In this document: positions 14,664 to 23,884 of the stretch, one piece after another
How positions within the stretch are numbered: position 1 is the first letter of the stretch
Layout of the letters: every line of letters begins with the position of its first letter
From: Microbacterium oryzae
GTDB lineage: Bacteria; Actinomycetota; Actinomycetes; Actinomycetales; Microbacteriaceae
Length of the DNA: 64,000 nt
Assembly (NCBI RefSeq): GCF_009735645.1
Contig: NZ_CP032550.1
Span: forward strand, 434,001 to 498,000
Direction: 5' to 3'
The notes under the pieces: generated by a model
Databases searched by the model: none
Told to the model about the DNA's origin: nothing
Seen by the model: the letters and a program-made list of their open reading frames with translations, nothing else
Program-made: the position numbers and the translations under genes

Positions 14664-17093
14664 ATGAGCGGCCCGAGCCCATCCGAACGCTACGCAGCCG
14701 CCCGCGAGAGCCGGCGGCACCCGCTCTCCACCGCCTTCGCGGATGAGCAGCGGTTCGAACTCGACCCGTTCCAGGTCGCCGGGTGCCACGCGCTCGAAGA
14801 CGGGCGCAGCGTGCTCGTCGCGGCGCCGACGGGGGCGGGCAAGACCATCGTGGGCGAGTTCGCCGTGCACCTGGCGATGCAGACGCCGGGGGAGAAGGCG
14901 TTCTACACGACGCCGATGAAGGCGCTGTCGAACCAGAAGTTCCGCGAGCTGCAGGACATCTACGGCGAGGACGAGGTCGGCCTCCTCACCGGCGACACGA
15001 ACATCAACGGCAATGCGCGCGTGGTCGTCATGACCACCGAGGTGCTCCGCAACATGATCTACGCCGGATCGTCCGCGCTCCGCGGCCTCCGCTACGTCGT
15101 CATGGACGAGGTGCACTACCTCGCCGACCGCTTCCGCGGCGCGGTGTGGGAGGAGGTCATCATCCACCTCCCGCGCGGCGTGCGGCTGGTCTCCCTCAGC
15201 GCGACGGTGTCGAACGCGGAGGAGTTCGGCGACTGGCTCGACGCGGTCCGCGGAGACACCGAGGTCATCGTGTCGGAGACGCGCCCGGTGCCGCTCGAGC
15301 AGCACGTGCTCGCCCGCGGCGACCTGCTGCCGCTGTTCGACGAGCGCGCCGGTGCCGCCGCCGCGCAGGTGAATCACGAGCTGCTGCGCCTCCGGTCGTC
15401 GCTCGGGGGCCGCGGCGGCGACTCCTACGCCGACCGTCGCCGCCGCGGGCGCCGCCCGCCGAGCCACGCGCCCGTGCGCCGCCCCGAGCGGATGGATCGG
15501 CCCCAGGTCATCGAGCTCCTCGGTCGGCAGAACCTGCTCCCGGCGATCTTCTTCATCTTCAGCCGCGTGGGCTGCGACCAGGCCGTGCAGCAGGTCCGCC
15601 GCTCGGGCGTGCGACTCACCTCGCTCGAGGAGCGCGACGAGATCCGGCGCATCGTGCGCGCGCGGGTCTCGGCCCTGCCGGAGGAGGACCTCGCGGTCCT
15701 CGGCTTCTGGGAGTGGAAGGAGGACCTCGAGCGCGGGGTCGCCGCGCACCACGCGGGGCTCCTGCCCGCCTTCAAGGAGGTCGTCGAGGAGCTCTTCCAG
15801 CGCAAGCTCGTCAAGGCCGTCTTCGCGACCGAGACGCTCGCGCTCGGCATCAACATGCCCGCGCGCACCGTGGTGCTGGAGAAGCTCGAGAAGTTCAACG
15901 GCGAGGCGCGCGTGCCGATCACACCCGGCGAGTACACCCAGCTGACCGGACGCGCGGGTCGACGTGGGATCGACGTGGAGGGCCACGCCGTCGTGCAGTG
16001 GACCGACGCCCTCGACCCGCAGGCGGTCGCGTCGCTCGCGTCGCGGCGCACGTACCCGCTGAACTCCAGCTTCCGCCCCACCTACAACATGGCCGTCAAC
16101 CTCATCGACCAGTTCGGCAAGGAGCGCGCACGGGAGATCCTGGAGTCCTCGTTCGCGCAGTTCCAGGCCGACCGGGCCGTCGTCGGCCTCGCGCGCCAGG
16201 TGAAGGAGGCGGAGGACTCGCTGGCCGGCTACGAGAAGGCCATGGCGTGCCACCGCGGCGACTTCGCCGAGTACTCCGGCATCCGCCGCGAGCTCAGCGA
16301 CCTCGAGAAGCTCGACAGCAAGGACGTGAGCGCCTCGCGCGCCCGTCGCCAGCAGCGTCTGGACCGCATGCAGAGCCTTCGCAAGCGCATGCAGCGCCAT
16401 CCCTGCCACCAGTGCCCCGACCGCGAGAAGCACGCGCGGTGGGGCGAGCGCTACTGGCGGCTGCGCCGCGACATCGGCAAGATGCGCAAGCAGATCGAGG
16501 GGCGCACCGGCAGCGTGGCGCGGCAGTTCGACCGCATCCTCGACGTCCTCGCCGAGCTCGACTACGTCGAGCCGACCGACGACGGGCTCGCGATCACCGC
16601 CGCCGGCGCGCGCATGCGCCGCATCTACGGCGACCGCGACCTGCTCGTCGCCGAGTCGCTCCGGCAGGGTCTGTGGACGCGGCTCGACCCCGCATCGCTC
16701 GCCGCTCTCGCCTGCTCGCTCGTGTACGAGCCGCGGCGCGACGAGTCCGTGGATCCCCGGGCGCTGCCGCGCGGTCCGTTCCGCGAGGCGCTCGCGGAGA
16801 CCGAGGATCTGTGGAGCCGGCTCGACGACCTCGAGCGCGAGCACGGGCTGCCGGGCACGAGCGTGCTGTCGACGTCGCTCGCGCCGGCCATGCACATGTG
16901 GGCGCGAGGGCACGCGCTGGACCGCGTGCTCACCGTCGCCGACATGGCCGCGGGCGACTTCGTGCGCTGGGCCAAGCAGACGATCGACCTGCTCGATCAG
17001 CTCTCCGTCGTCGCCGAGGGCGACCTGTCCCGCGCCGCACGCGCAGGTCTCGAGGCGGTGCGCCGCGGGATCGTCGCGTACAGCTCGGTGTGA
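14664..17093 (+). CDS. helY: Ski2-like DEVH-box RNA helicase (HelY type)
   Basis: The 809-aa protein is a Ski2-like superfamily 2 helicase. Walker A is APTGAGKT with K60, the DEVH box is in VVMDEVHYLADRF, and motif VI is QLTGRAGRRGID. A basic insertion (DRRRRGRRPPSHA) separates the RecA domains. The C-terminal half carries the helical DSHCT-like region with cysteine pairs around HPCHQCPDREKH. The M. tuberculosis homologue HelY (Rv2092c) lies in the same position after tatC. A role in RNA unwinding and processing is inferred from the family. Confidence 0.9.
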   Translation: MSGPSPSERYAAARESRRHPLSTAFADEQRFELDPFQVAGCHALEDGRSVLVAAPTGAGKTIVGEFAVHLAMQTPGEKAFYTTPMKALSNQKFRELQDIYGEDEVGLLTGDTNINGNARVVVMTTEVLRNMIYAGSSALRGLRYVVMDEVHYLADRFRGAVWEEVIIHLPRGVRLVSLSATVSNAEEFGDWLDAVRGDTEVIVSETRPVPLEQHVLARGDLLPLFDERAGAAAAQVNHELLRLRSSLGGRGGDSYADRRRRGRRPPSHAPVRRPERMDRPQVIELLGRQNLLPAIFFIFSRVGCDQAVQQVRRSGVRLTSLEERDEIRRIVRARVSALPEEDLAVLGFWEWKEDLERGVAAHHAGLLPAFKEVVEELFQRKLVKAVFATETLALGINMPARTVVLEKLEKFNGEARVPITPGEYTQLTGRAGRRGIDVEGHAVVQWTDALDPQAVASLASRRTYPLNSSFRPTYNMAVNLIDQFGKERAREILESSFAQFQADRAVVGLARQVKEAEDSLAGYEKAMACHRGDFAEYSGIRRELSDLEKLDSKDVSASRARRQQRLDRMQSLRKRMQRHPCHQCPDREKHARWGERYWRLRRDIGKMRKQIEGRTGSVARQFDRILDVLAELDYVEPTDDGLAITAAGARMRRIYGDRDLLVAESLRQGLWTRLDPASLAALACSLVYEPRRDESVDPRALPRGPFREALAETEDLWSRLDDLEREHGLPGTSVLSTSLAPAMHMWARGHALDRVLTVADMAAGDFVRWAKQTIDLLDQLSVVAEGDLSRAARAGLEAVRRGIVAYSSV

Positions 17094-17106
17094 GGGGCGC
17101 CGGCAA

Positions 17107-17112
17107 TAGGCT
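17107..17112 (+). promoter_or_regulatory. -10 element (TAGGCT), leaderless lnt
   Basis: TAGGCT ends 7 nt before ATG 17120. Confidence 0.55.
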
Positions 17113-17119
17113 GGTGCCC

Positions 17120-18679
17120 ATGCCCGTCCGCCCGCTGCTGCCGCTGTGGGGAGCCCTTCTCGCGGCGGCTGTGGGCGGGGTGGCGCTCGACGCATCGTTC
17201 CCGTCTCTCGGGATCTGGCCGCTGGCGTTCCCGGCCGTCGCGCTCTCGCTCGTGAGCCTCATCGGCCGGAGCGCGTGGTCGGCGTTCCTCGTCGGCGTCG
17301 TGTTCGCCGCCGCGTTCTACTTCCCGCACATCTCCTGGGCGGACACGTTCCTCGGCGACGACCCGTTCGCGTGGGCGCCTTGGGTGGCGCTGGCGTCGGT
17401 GGAGTCTCTGCTCCACGGGGCAGGGGCGGTCCTCATCGCGCTCGCCTACCGGTGGATTCCCCGCGCCCGCGACACCACGGCCATCCGCGCCCTCGTGCTG
17501 CCGGCCGTCGTGGCCGCGATCTGGACCTGGCGGGAGACCACCCTCGGATCCTGGCCGTACGGCGGCTTCGCGTGGGGCCGCATCGCCATGACCCAGTCGG
17601 AGAGCCCGCTGGCCCGGGTGACGTCGTGGGTCGGGGTGAGCGGCCTGACATTCCTCATGGTGCTCCTGTGCGCGCTGCTCGTCGAGGCCGTGCGCCTCGC
17701 CGCCCGCACGCCGGCCGCGCGTCGGGCGTGGCTCGTGGTGGCGCCCGTCCTGACGGCGGTGGTGCTCCTCGTGGTGCCGCAGTTCCCCACGGCGCCCGTC
17801 GGCTCGATCTCGGTCGGCGCCGTGCAGGGGAACGGCCCGGCCGCCTACATGGACGCGCGCGCGCCGTTCGACGTCCTGAACGCGCAGATCGCCGCGTCCG
17901 CTCCGCTGCGCGAGCAGGACGTCGACGTCGTGCTGTGGCCGGAGGGCGGCGTCGACAGCGACCCGCTCTACAACACCGGCACCGCGCGCGTTCTGGACGA
18001 GCTCGTCGACGCGTACGGGGCGCCGCTCCTCATGAACGCGGCCTCCGCGCGCGGCGGCGACCCGACCTCGCCCGAGGTGCCGATCTACAACACGTCGATG
18101 CTGTGGACGGGGGACGGGGAGCCGCAGCTGCACTCGAAGCGGCACCCGGTGCCGTTCGGGGAGTACGTGCCCGATCGCCCCTTCTTCGAGGCGCTCGCGC
18201 CCGACCTCATCGGGCTCATCCAGCGCGAGTACACACCGGGCGACGACTCGCCGGTGTTCGAGGTGGGCGCCGCGCGGATCGGTCTTGCGATCTGCTTCGA
18301 CGTGATCTCGGATGGCCTCATCGGCGAGGGGATCGGCGACGGCGCGCAGGTGTTCATGTTCCAGACGAACAACGCCGACTTCCGCGGGTCCGACGAGAAT
18401 CTGCAGCAGCTCGCGTTCGCCCGCATGCGCGCGATCGAGACCGGGCGCAGCGTCGTGAACCTCTCCACGACCGGCACCAGCCAGATCATCGCCGCCGACG
18501 GCGCCACCCTCGACGCGCTGCCGATCGACGAGGCGGGCTTGATGGTCGCCGACGTGGAGCTGCGCGATGGGACGACGCCGGGCGTCGCGATCGCGCCGGC
18601 GGTCGACGCGGCGATGCTCCTCGGCCTCGTCGCCCTCGTCCTCGCCGGGGTCCTGGCCCCTCGTCGCGGCCGCGCCTAG
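17120..18679 (+). CDS. lnt: Apolipoprotein N-acyltransferase Lnt
   Basis: The 519-aa membrane enzyme adds a third acyl chain to the N-terminal cysteine of lipoproteins. About seven N-terminal membrane helices precede a nitrilase-fold domain with the catalytic triad visible as E275 (LWPEGG), K340 (HSKRHPVPFGEY) and C392 (AICFDV). One membrane helix closes the C-terminus. The lipobox-bearing FKBP protein encoded upstream is one possible substrate. The start is supported by the leaderless -10 hexamer. Confidence 0.93.
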   Translation: MPVRPLLPLWGALLAAAVGGVALDASFPSLGIWPLAFPAVALSLVSLIGRSAWSAFLVGVVFAAAFYFPHISWADTFLGDDPFAWAPWVALASVESLLHGAGAVLIALAYRWIPRARDTTAIRALVLPAVVAAIWTWRETTLGSWPYGGFAWGRIAMTQSESPLARVTSWVGVSGLTFLMVLLCALLVEAVRLAARTPAARRAWLVVAPVLTAVVLLVVPQFPTAPVGSISVGAVQGNGPAAYMDARAPFDVLNAQIAASAPLREQDVDVVLWPEGGVDSDPLYNTGTARVLDELVDAYGAPLLMNAASARGGDPTSPEVPIYNTSMLWTGDGEPQLHSKRHPVPFGEYVPDRPFFEALAPDLIGLIQREYTPGDDSPVFEVGAARIGLAICFDVISDGLIGEGIGDGAQVFMFQTNNADFRGSDENLQQLAFARMRAIETGRSVVNLSTTGTSQIIAADGATLDALPIDEAGLMVADVELRDGTTPGVAIAPAVDAAMLLGLVALVLAGVLAPRRGRA

Positions 18680-18682
18680 GAT
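18677..18682 (+). promoter_or_regulatory. -10 element (TAGGAT) overlapping the lnt stop
   Basis: The hexamer includes the lnt TAG stop and ends 7 nt before ATG 18690. Confidence 0.5.
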
Positions 18683-18689
18683 CGATGCC

Positions 18690-18911
18690 ATGAGCGACGA
18701 CCCGGAGAAGAAGTACTGGTACAACCTGCGCACGGGCGAGGTCGAGTTCGGTCTGGTCTCGCCGTCGGTCGACCGCGCGGGGCCCTTCGACACCGCCGAG
18801 GAGGCCGCGCAGGCGCCCGAGGTGATGCGCGCCCGGTCGCGCGCGTGGGCCGAGGAGGAGGCGCGCGAGGACGGTTGGTCGCAGACCGGCTCGCGGGGCG
18901 CCGACCAGTAG
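18690..18911 (+). CDS. Small SPOR-like protein
   Basis: This 73-aa soluble protein begins KKYWYNLRTGEVEFG and has the GPFDTAEEAAQA segment seen in short actinobacterial proteins annotated as SPOR-domain containing. Its role is unknown. Its TAG stop forms part of the glnA2 -10 hexamer. Confidence 0.7.
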   Translation: MSDDPEKKYWYNLRTGEVEFGLVSPSVDRAGPFDTAEEAAQAPEVMRARSRAWAEEEAREDGWSQTGSRGADQ

Positions 18912-18914
18912 TCT
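18909..18914 (+). promoter_or_regulatory. -10 element (TAGTCT) for glnA2-glnE
   Basis: TAGTCT would start a leader of about 32 nt that carries GGAGAGG (18941-18947), 5 nt before ATG 18953. No GlnR-type GTnAC-n6-GAAAC box is visible here, unlike at glnA1. Confidence 0.45.
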
Positions 18915-18952
18915 GAGAGCGCGCGTCGCAAGCGGACGCCGGAGAGGATCCG

Positions 18953-20290
18953 ATGGACAAGCAGAGGGACTTCGTGCTCCGCACGATCGAGGAGCGCGGC
19001 GTGAAGTTCGTGCGCCTGTGGTTCACCGACGTGCTCGGCACCCTCAAGTCGGTGGCGATCGCGCCGGCCGAGGTCGAGGGGGCCTTCAGCGAGGGCATCG
19101 GGTTCGACGGCTCCGCGATCGAGGGACTCACCCGGTCCTACGAATCGGACCTCCTGGCCATCCCCGACCCGTCGACCTTCCAGATCCTGCCGTGGCGCGG
19201 CGAGGTCGACCCGACCGCGCGCATGTTCTGCGACATCACCACGCCGGATGGCCAGCCCGCGCCGGCCGAGCCCCGCAACGTGCTGAAGCGGACGCTGGCG
19301 AAGGCGGCCGACGCCGGCTTCACCTTCTACACGCACCCGGAGATCGAGTTCTACCTGCTGAAGTCGCGGAAGTTCGGCGCCGAGGGGCCGGAGCCCGTCG
19401 ACCGCGCCGGCTACTTCGACAACGTGCCGGGCGGCACCGCGCACGACTTCCGCCGCCGCGCCGTGCGCATGCTCGAGGACCTCGGCATCTCGGTCGAGTA
19501 CAGCCACCACGAGGCCGGGCCCGGGCAGAACGAGATCGACCTGCGCTATGCGGACGCCCTCACGATGGCGGACAACATCATGACCTTCCGCACCGTGGTC
19601 AAGGAGGTCGCGATCGAGGAGGGCGTGCACGCGACCTTCATGCCGAAGCCGCTCGCGCAGGAGCCCGGCAGCGGCATGCACACGCACATGTCGCTCTTCG
19701 AGGGCGATGTGAACGCGTTCTTCGAGGAGGGCGCCCAGTACCAGCTCTCCCGCGTCGGCCGGCAGTTCATCGCGGGGCTGATGCGCCACGCGAACGAGAT
19801 CTCGCTCGTCACCAACCAGTTCGTCAACTCCTACAAGCGGCTGTGGGGCGGCGACGAGGCCCCGAGCTACGTGACCTGGGGCCACAACAACCGGTCGGCG
19901 CTCATCCGCGTGCCGCTGTACAAGCCCGGCAAGGGCGGCTCGGCGCGCATCGAGTACCGCGCGATCGACTCCGCGGCCAACCCGTACCTCGCCTACTCGC
20001 TCATGCTCGCCGCCGGCCTGAAGGGCATCCAGGAGGAGTACGAGCTCGCGCCCGAGGCCGAGGACAACGTGTGGGCGCTCTCCAGCGCCGAGCGCCGTGC
20101 GCTGGGTTACCGGCCGCTGCCGACGAGCATGTACGACGCCATCCAGCTCATGGAGGACAGCGAGCTCGTCGCCGAGACGCTCGGCGAGCAGGTGTTCCGC
20201 TACGTGCTCGCGAACAAGCGGCGGGAGTACGACGCGTACCGGGCGCAGGTGACGCAGTACGAGCTGACGTCGACGCTCGACGTCATCTGA
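18953..20290 (+). CDS. glnA2: Glutamine synthetase GlnA2 type (type I, not adenylylation-ready)
   Basis: The 445-aa enzyme joins ammonium to glutamate using ATP. Family motifs are present: GFDGSAIEG, the metal/nucleotide loop EIEFYLL, SHHEAGPGQNEID, TFMPKPL, GSGMHTHMSL and NNRSALIRVP. At the position where adenylylated enzymes carry the N-L-Y-x-L-P tyrosine, this protein reads NVWALSS, with tryptophan instead, so it should not be an adenylylation target. It lies 8 bp before glnE, as in M. tuberculosis, where GlnA2 is non-essential. Length matches that subfamily (about 446 aa). Confidence 0.93.
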   Translation: MDKQRDFVLRTIEERGVKFVRLWFTDVLGTLKSVAIAPAEVEGAFSEGIGFDGSAIEGLTRSYESDLLAIPDPSTFQILPWRGEVDPTARMFCDITTPDGQPAPAEPRNVLKRTLAKAADAGFTFYTHPEIEFYLLKSRKFGAEGPEPVDRAGYFDNVPGGTAHDFRRRAVRMLEDLGISVEYSHHEAGPGQNEIDLRYADALTMADNIMTFRTVVKEVAIEEGVHATFMPKPLAQEPGSGMHTHMSLFEGDVNAFFEEGAQYQLSRVGRQFIAGLMRHANEISLVTNQFVNSYKRLWGGDEAPSYVTWGHNNRSALIRVPLYKPGKGGSARIEYRAIDSAANPYLAYSLMLAAGLKGIQEEYELAPEAEDNVWALSSAERRALGYRPLPTSMYDAIQLMEDSELVAETLGEQVFRYVLANKRREYDAYRAQVTQYELTSTLDVI

Positions 20291-20298
20291 CGCGCGCG

Positions 20299-23298
20299 AT
20301 GACGACGGGAAGCCGCGCATCGGGCCTCACGGGCCTCGCTCGGATCGGCTTCAGCTCGCTCTCGCGCGCCGACGCGGAGCTCGACGAGCTCTCGGAGCTC
20401 GTCGGCATCGCGCGCGACGCGCTTCTCGTCGAGGCCCCGCGCGCCGCCGATCCGACCGAGGCGCTCGACGGCCTGCTGCGGATCGCGCGGCGGGACCCGG
20501 AGAATGCGGGCGCCGTCCTCCGCGACGAGCGTGGGCGCGCGGTGATCTGGCGGCTGCTGGGCGCCTCCCGCGGCTTTGCCGACTTCTACCTGCGGCGCCC
20601 CGGCTCCCTGCCGGCGCTGCTCGACGCGGGGCGCGTCCTGCCCGATGACGCGGCACTGCGCGCGGCCATCCTCGGCGCGGTCGGCGCGGAGGGCGGCTTC
20701 GCGGCCGACGCGGGGGAGTCCGCCTGGGTGGCGCTGCGCGTGGCGTACCGCGAGCAGCTCGCTCGGATCGCCGCCTACGACCTGCTGTCCGACGACCCCG
20801 TCGAGGCGGTGCGGGCGGTGTCGGCCGCGCTCGCGGATGCGGCGGGCGCCGCGCTCGAGGCCTCGCTCGCCGTCGCGCGCACGCGCGTGGCCGGGGGTGG
20901 GGCGGGCGTCTTCCCGCGTTCGGAGGTCGAGCAGACCCAGCTCGCGATCATCGGGATGGGCAAGGCCGGCGCCCGCGAGCTCAACTACGTCTCCGACGTC
21001 GACGTCATCTTCGTCGGCGGCGCGGCGCCCGATGCCGAGATCACCGAGCAGCGCGCGCTCGACATCGCGCACCGGCTCGCGGTGCAGACCACGCGCGGCA
21101 TCTCGGAGATGGAAGTCGAGCCGCCGCTGTGGGAGGTCGACGCGAACCTGCGGCCGGAGGGGGCGAAGGGCGCCCTCGTCCGCACCCTCGCCTCGCACCT
21201 GACGTACTACGACCGCTGGGCGCACACGTGGGAGTTCCAGGCCCTCCTCAAGGCGCGTCCGCTCGCGGGAGATCCCGACCTCGGCGCGGCCTACGTCGCG
21301 GGAACCCAGCCGAAGGTGTGGGCGAGCGCGGGGCGCGAGAGCTTCGTCGACAGCGTGCAGAGCATGCGCGAGCGGGTCATGGAGCACATCCCCGCCGACG
21401 ATATGCCGAACCAGCTGAAGCTCGGCCCCGGCGGCATCCGCGATGTGGAGTTCGCGGTGCAGCTCATTCAGCTCGTCCACGGGCTCGTCGACGAGGCCAT
21501 CCGTCAGCCCGCCACTCTCGATGCGCTCGACGCGCTCGTGGCGGAGGGGTACATCGGCCGCGAGGATGCGGCGACGTTCGCGCGCGACTACCGCGTGCTG
21601 CGCCTGCTCGAGCACCGCCTGCAGCTCGTCGGCCTCTCGCGCACGCACCTCATGCCCCGCACGGAGGAGGGCTTGCGCGCTCTCGCGCGGGCGAGTGGCC
21701 TCGCCGACACCGGGGAGGGCGTGCAGCGCCTGTGGGAGCGGATCAAGCGCGAGGTGCGCGAGGTGCACGTGCGGCTGTTCTACCGGCCGCTCCTGTCGGC
21801 CGTCGCGGCCCTGCCCGAGGACCAGCGCAGCCTCACCGCCGACGAGGCGCACGCGCGTCTGGCCGCGATCGGCCTGCGCGACCCCGGCGGCGCCCTCCGC
21901 CACATCCGCGCCCTGACGTCCGGGATCAGCCGGAAGGCGACCATCCAGCGTCACCTCATGCCGGTGATGCTGCACTGGTTCGCGGATGGCGCGGACCCGG
22001 ATCGCGGGCTGCTCTCGTATCGCAGGGTGAGCGAGCGGCTGGGGGACACCCCGTGGTTCCTGCGGATGCTGCGCGACTCCTCCGGCGCCGCCGAGGGCCT
22101 CACGAAGATGCTGTCGAGCTCGCGGTACATCGGCGACCTCATGGAGTGGATCCCGGAGTCGGTGGCGTGGCTCGACGCCGGCGAGCGCCTGCGGCCGCGA
22201 TCGGGAGACATCCTGCGCGCCGAGGCCCGGGCCATCCAGGACCGCCACGAGAGCCTCGAAAGCGCGATGACCGCGGTCCGCGCCCTGCGTCGACGCGAGA
22301 TGCTGCGGACGGCCATGGGCGCCGTGCTCGGCGCCCTGACGATCGACGACGTCGGCACCGCGCTCACGACGATCACCGAGGTGACGATCCAGGCGACGCT
22401 TCGGGCCGTGCAGCGCGACGTGCTGGGGCCCGGAGACGCGTCGCTCGACTTCGCGATCATCGGGATGGGGCGCTTCGGCGGCGCGGAGCTCGGCTTCGGA
22501 TCGGACGCCGATGTGCTGTACGTCTACCGCCCCGAGGGCGTCGAGCCCGGCCGCGCGGCGGAGCTGGCGAAGCGGATCGTGGCGGAGCTGCGGCGGGTGT
22601 CCGAGGACCTGCGGCTGCCGCTCGACCTCGACGCGGATCTGCGGCCGGAGGGGCGCAACGGGCCCATCGTGCGCTCGCTCGACGCCTACGCGCAGTACTA
22701 CCGGCGCTGGTCGGTGTCGTGGGAGGCGCAGGCGCTGCTGCGGGCGCGCGGAGTGGCGGGCTCGCGGTCGCTCATCCGGGACTTCCTCGCCATGGCCGAC
22801 GAGATCCGGTACCCCGAGCACCTCGACCTCGCGTCGACGCGCGAGATCAAGCGCATCAAGGCGCGCGTGGAGAACGAGCGCATGCCGCAGCGCATCGACC
22901 GCACGCGCCATCTCAAGCTCGGGCCGGGTGGATTGAGCGACGTGGAGTGGCTCGTGCAGCTGCTGCAGCTGGAGCACGGCCACGCGCACGCCGCCCTGCG
23001 CACGACGTCGACCCTCGAGGGTCTCGCGGCGGCGACCGCGGCGGGTCTCGTATCGGAGGCGGACGCCTCTCAGCTCGAGGCGTCGTGGCGGCTGGCCGCC
23101 CGGCTGCGGTCCGCGAACACGCTCTCCTCCGGCGTCACGAGCGACGTGCTGCCGACCGACCGGCGCGCGCTCGACGGCATCGGCCGGATTTTGGAGTACC
23201 CGCCGTACTCGGCGAACGACGTCGAGGAGGACTGGCTGCGCGCGGCACGGCGGTCGCGTCGTGTGTTCGACCGGCTCTTCTACGGCGACCCGGACTGA
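20299..23298 (+). CDS. glnE: Glutamine synthetase adenylyltransferase/adenylyl-removing enzyme GlnE
   Basis: The 999-aa bifunctional enzyme attaches AMP to, and removes it from, glutamine synthetase. Two nucleotidyltransferase domains are visible: an N-terminal one (GMGKAGARELNYVSDVDVIF, around residue 220) and a C-terminal one (GMGRFGGAELGFGSDADVLY, around residue 720). Each is followed by a helical domain with KLGPGGIRDVEF or KLGPGGLSDVEW. It is co-transcribed with glnA2 (8-bp gap). The convergent glnA1 product has the target tyrosine, so GlnA1 is the likely substrate. Confidence 0.95.
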   Translation: MTTGSRASGLTGLARIGFSSLSRADAELDELSELVGIARDALLVEAPRAADPTEALDGLLRIARRDPENAGAVLRDERGRAVIWRLLGASRGFADFYLRRPGSLPALLDAGRVLPDDAALRAAILGAVGAEGGFAADAGESAWVALRVAYREQLARIAAYDLLSDDPVEAVRAVSAALADAAGAALEASLAVARTRVAGGGAGVFPRSEVEQTQLAIIGMGKAGARELNYVSDVDVIFVGGAAPDAEITEQRALDIAHRLAVQTTRGISEMEVEPPLWEVDANLRPEGAKGALVRTLASHLTYYDRWAHTWEFQALLKARPLAGDPDLGAAYVAGTQPKVWASAGRESFVDSVQSMRERVMEHIPADDMPNQLKLGPGGIRDVEFAVQLIQLVHGLVDEAIRQPATLDALDALVAEGYIGREDAATFARDYRVLRLLEHRLQLVGLSRTHLMPRTEEGLRALARASGLADTGEGVQRLWERIKREVREVHVRLFYRPLLSAVAALPEDQRSLTADEAHARLAAIGLRDPGGALRHIRALTSGISRKATIQRHLMPVMLHWFADGADPDRGLLSYRRVSERLGDTPWFLRMLRDSSGAAEGLTKMLSSSRYIGDLMEWIPESVAWLDAGERLRPRSGDILRAEARAIQDRHESLESAMTAVRALRRREMLRTAMGAVLGALTIDDVGTALTTITEVTIQATLRAVQRDVLGPGDASLDFAIIGMGRFGGAELGFGSDADVLYVYRPEGVEPGRAAELAKRIVAELRRVSEDLRLPLDLDADLRPEGRNGPIVRSLDAYAQYYRRWSVSWEAQALLRARGVAGSRSLIRDFLAMADEIRYPEHLDLASTREIKRIKARVENERMPQRIDRTRHLKLGPGGLSDVEWLVQLLQLEHGHAHAALRTTSTLEGLAAATAAGLVSEADASQLEASWRLAARLRSANTLSSGVTSDVLPTDRRALDGIGRILEYPPYSANDVEEDWLRAARRSRRVFDRLFYGDPD

Positions 23299-23393
23299 GC
23301 GCATCGCCGGCCGGCGAGGGCGGGAACGATACCCGCGATGTCATCTGGCGCAACCCCTGGCCGGTGACCGGCCCGCCGGTGTTTCATAGGGGC

Positions 23394-23543
23394 ATGACTC
23401 ATCACGGGAACGACTCAGGCCACCAGCAGGACGACACCGACGCCCGCGACGACTCCGCGGCCTCGACCGGCTCGGAATCGCCTCAGGAGGGCGCAGCAGC
23501 CGAGAAGGCGGCGGAGGACGCGGTCGTCAACGACAACGACTGA
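23394..23543 (+). CDS. Small acidic hypothetical protein
   Basis: This 49-aa frame begins ATG after AGGGG and encodes a very hydrophilic peptide rich in Asp, Glu, Ser and Ala (DDTDARDDSAAST). It has no recognisable domain. Position and ribosome site make it plausible, but composition alone cannot prove it is expressed. Confidence 0.4.
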   Translation: MTHHGNDSGHQQDDTDARDDSAASTGSESPQEGAAAEKAAEDAVVNDND

Positions 23544-23607
23544 CGGCTCGGCACCTCTGCGCCGCTCGTCCGGCGCGATGTCGGTGGTCAGCGGGAGGAT
23601 GGCCGGG

Positions 23608-23826
23608 ATGCCGAAACCGACTCCCGCACAGCTGATCGACTTCGAGAAGACCCACTGGGTCCACGACGGCGCGAAGGAGGAGGCGATCCGCCGCGTGCTC
23701 GGGCTCACGCCCGCGCGGTACTACGTCCTCCTCGCACGCGCGGTGGCGGATCTGGAGGGGATCCGCCACGACGCCCTCTGGGCCGCGCGCATCCGGCGGC
23801 GCACCGAGCGCGAGCGAGCCGCCTGA
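23608..23826 (+). CDS. DUF3263 protein
   Basis: The 72-aa protein matches DUF3263, a small actinobacterial family: IDFEKTHWVHDGAKEEAIRRVLGLTPARYY carries the conserved F-E-x-x-W, GAKE-x-AIR and RYY features. The fold looks like a helix-turn-helix-related bundle and the function is unknown. ATG 23608 is chosen because GGGAGG lies 9 nt upstream; ATGs at 23578 and 23599 are also in frame. Confidence 0.75.
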   Translation: MPKPTPAQLIDFEKTHWVHDGAKEEAIRRVLGLTPARYYVLLARAVADLEGIRHDALWAARIRRRTERERAA

Positions 23827-23832
23827 CGACGA

Positions 23833-23866
23833 AGGCCCCTTCCCCCGCGCGCGGGGGAAGGGGCCT
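23833..23866. terminator. Bidirectional terminator between DUF3263 and glnA1
   Basis: AGGCCCCTTCCCCCGC (23833-23848) and GCGGGGGAAGGGGCCT (23851-23866) form a perfect 16-bp stem between convergent genes. Confidence 0.85.
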
Positions 23867-23884
23867 GTGTCGTGGAGCGCCGGG

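Noticed and set aside
12063..17195. A 1710-codon minus-strand open frame
   Set aside because: It is antisense to pafB, pafC, tatA, tatC and helY, has Arg/Ala/His-rich low-complexity composition and no domain. It is a codon-bias shadow.
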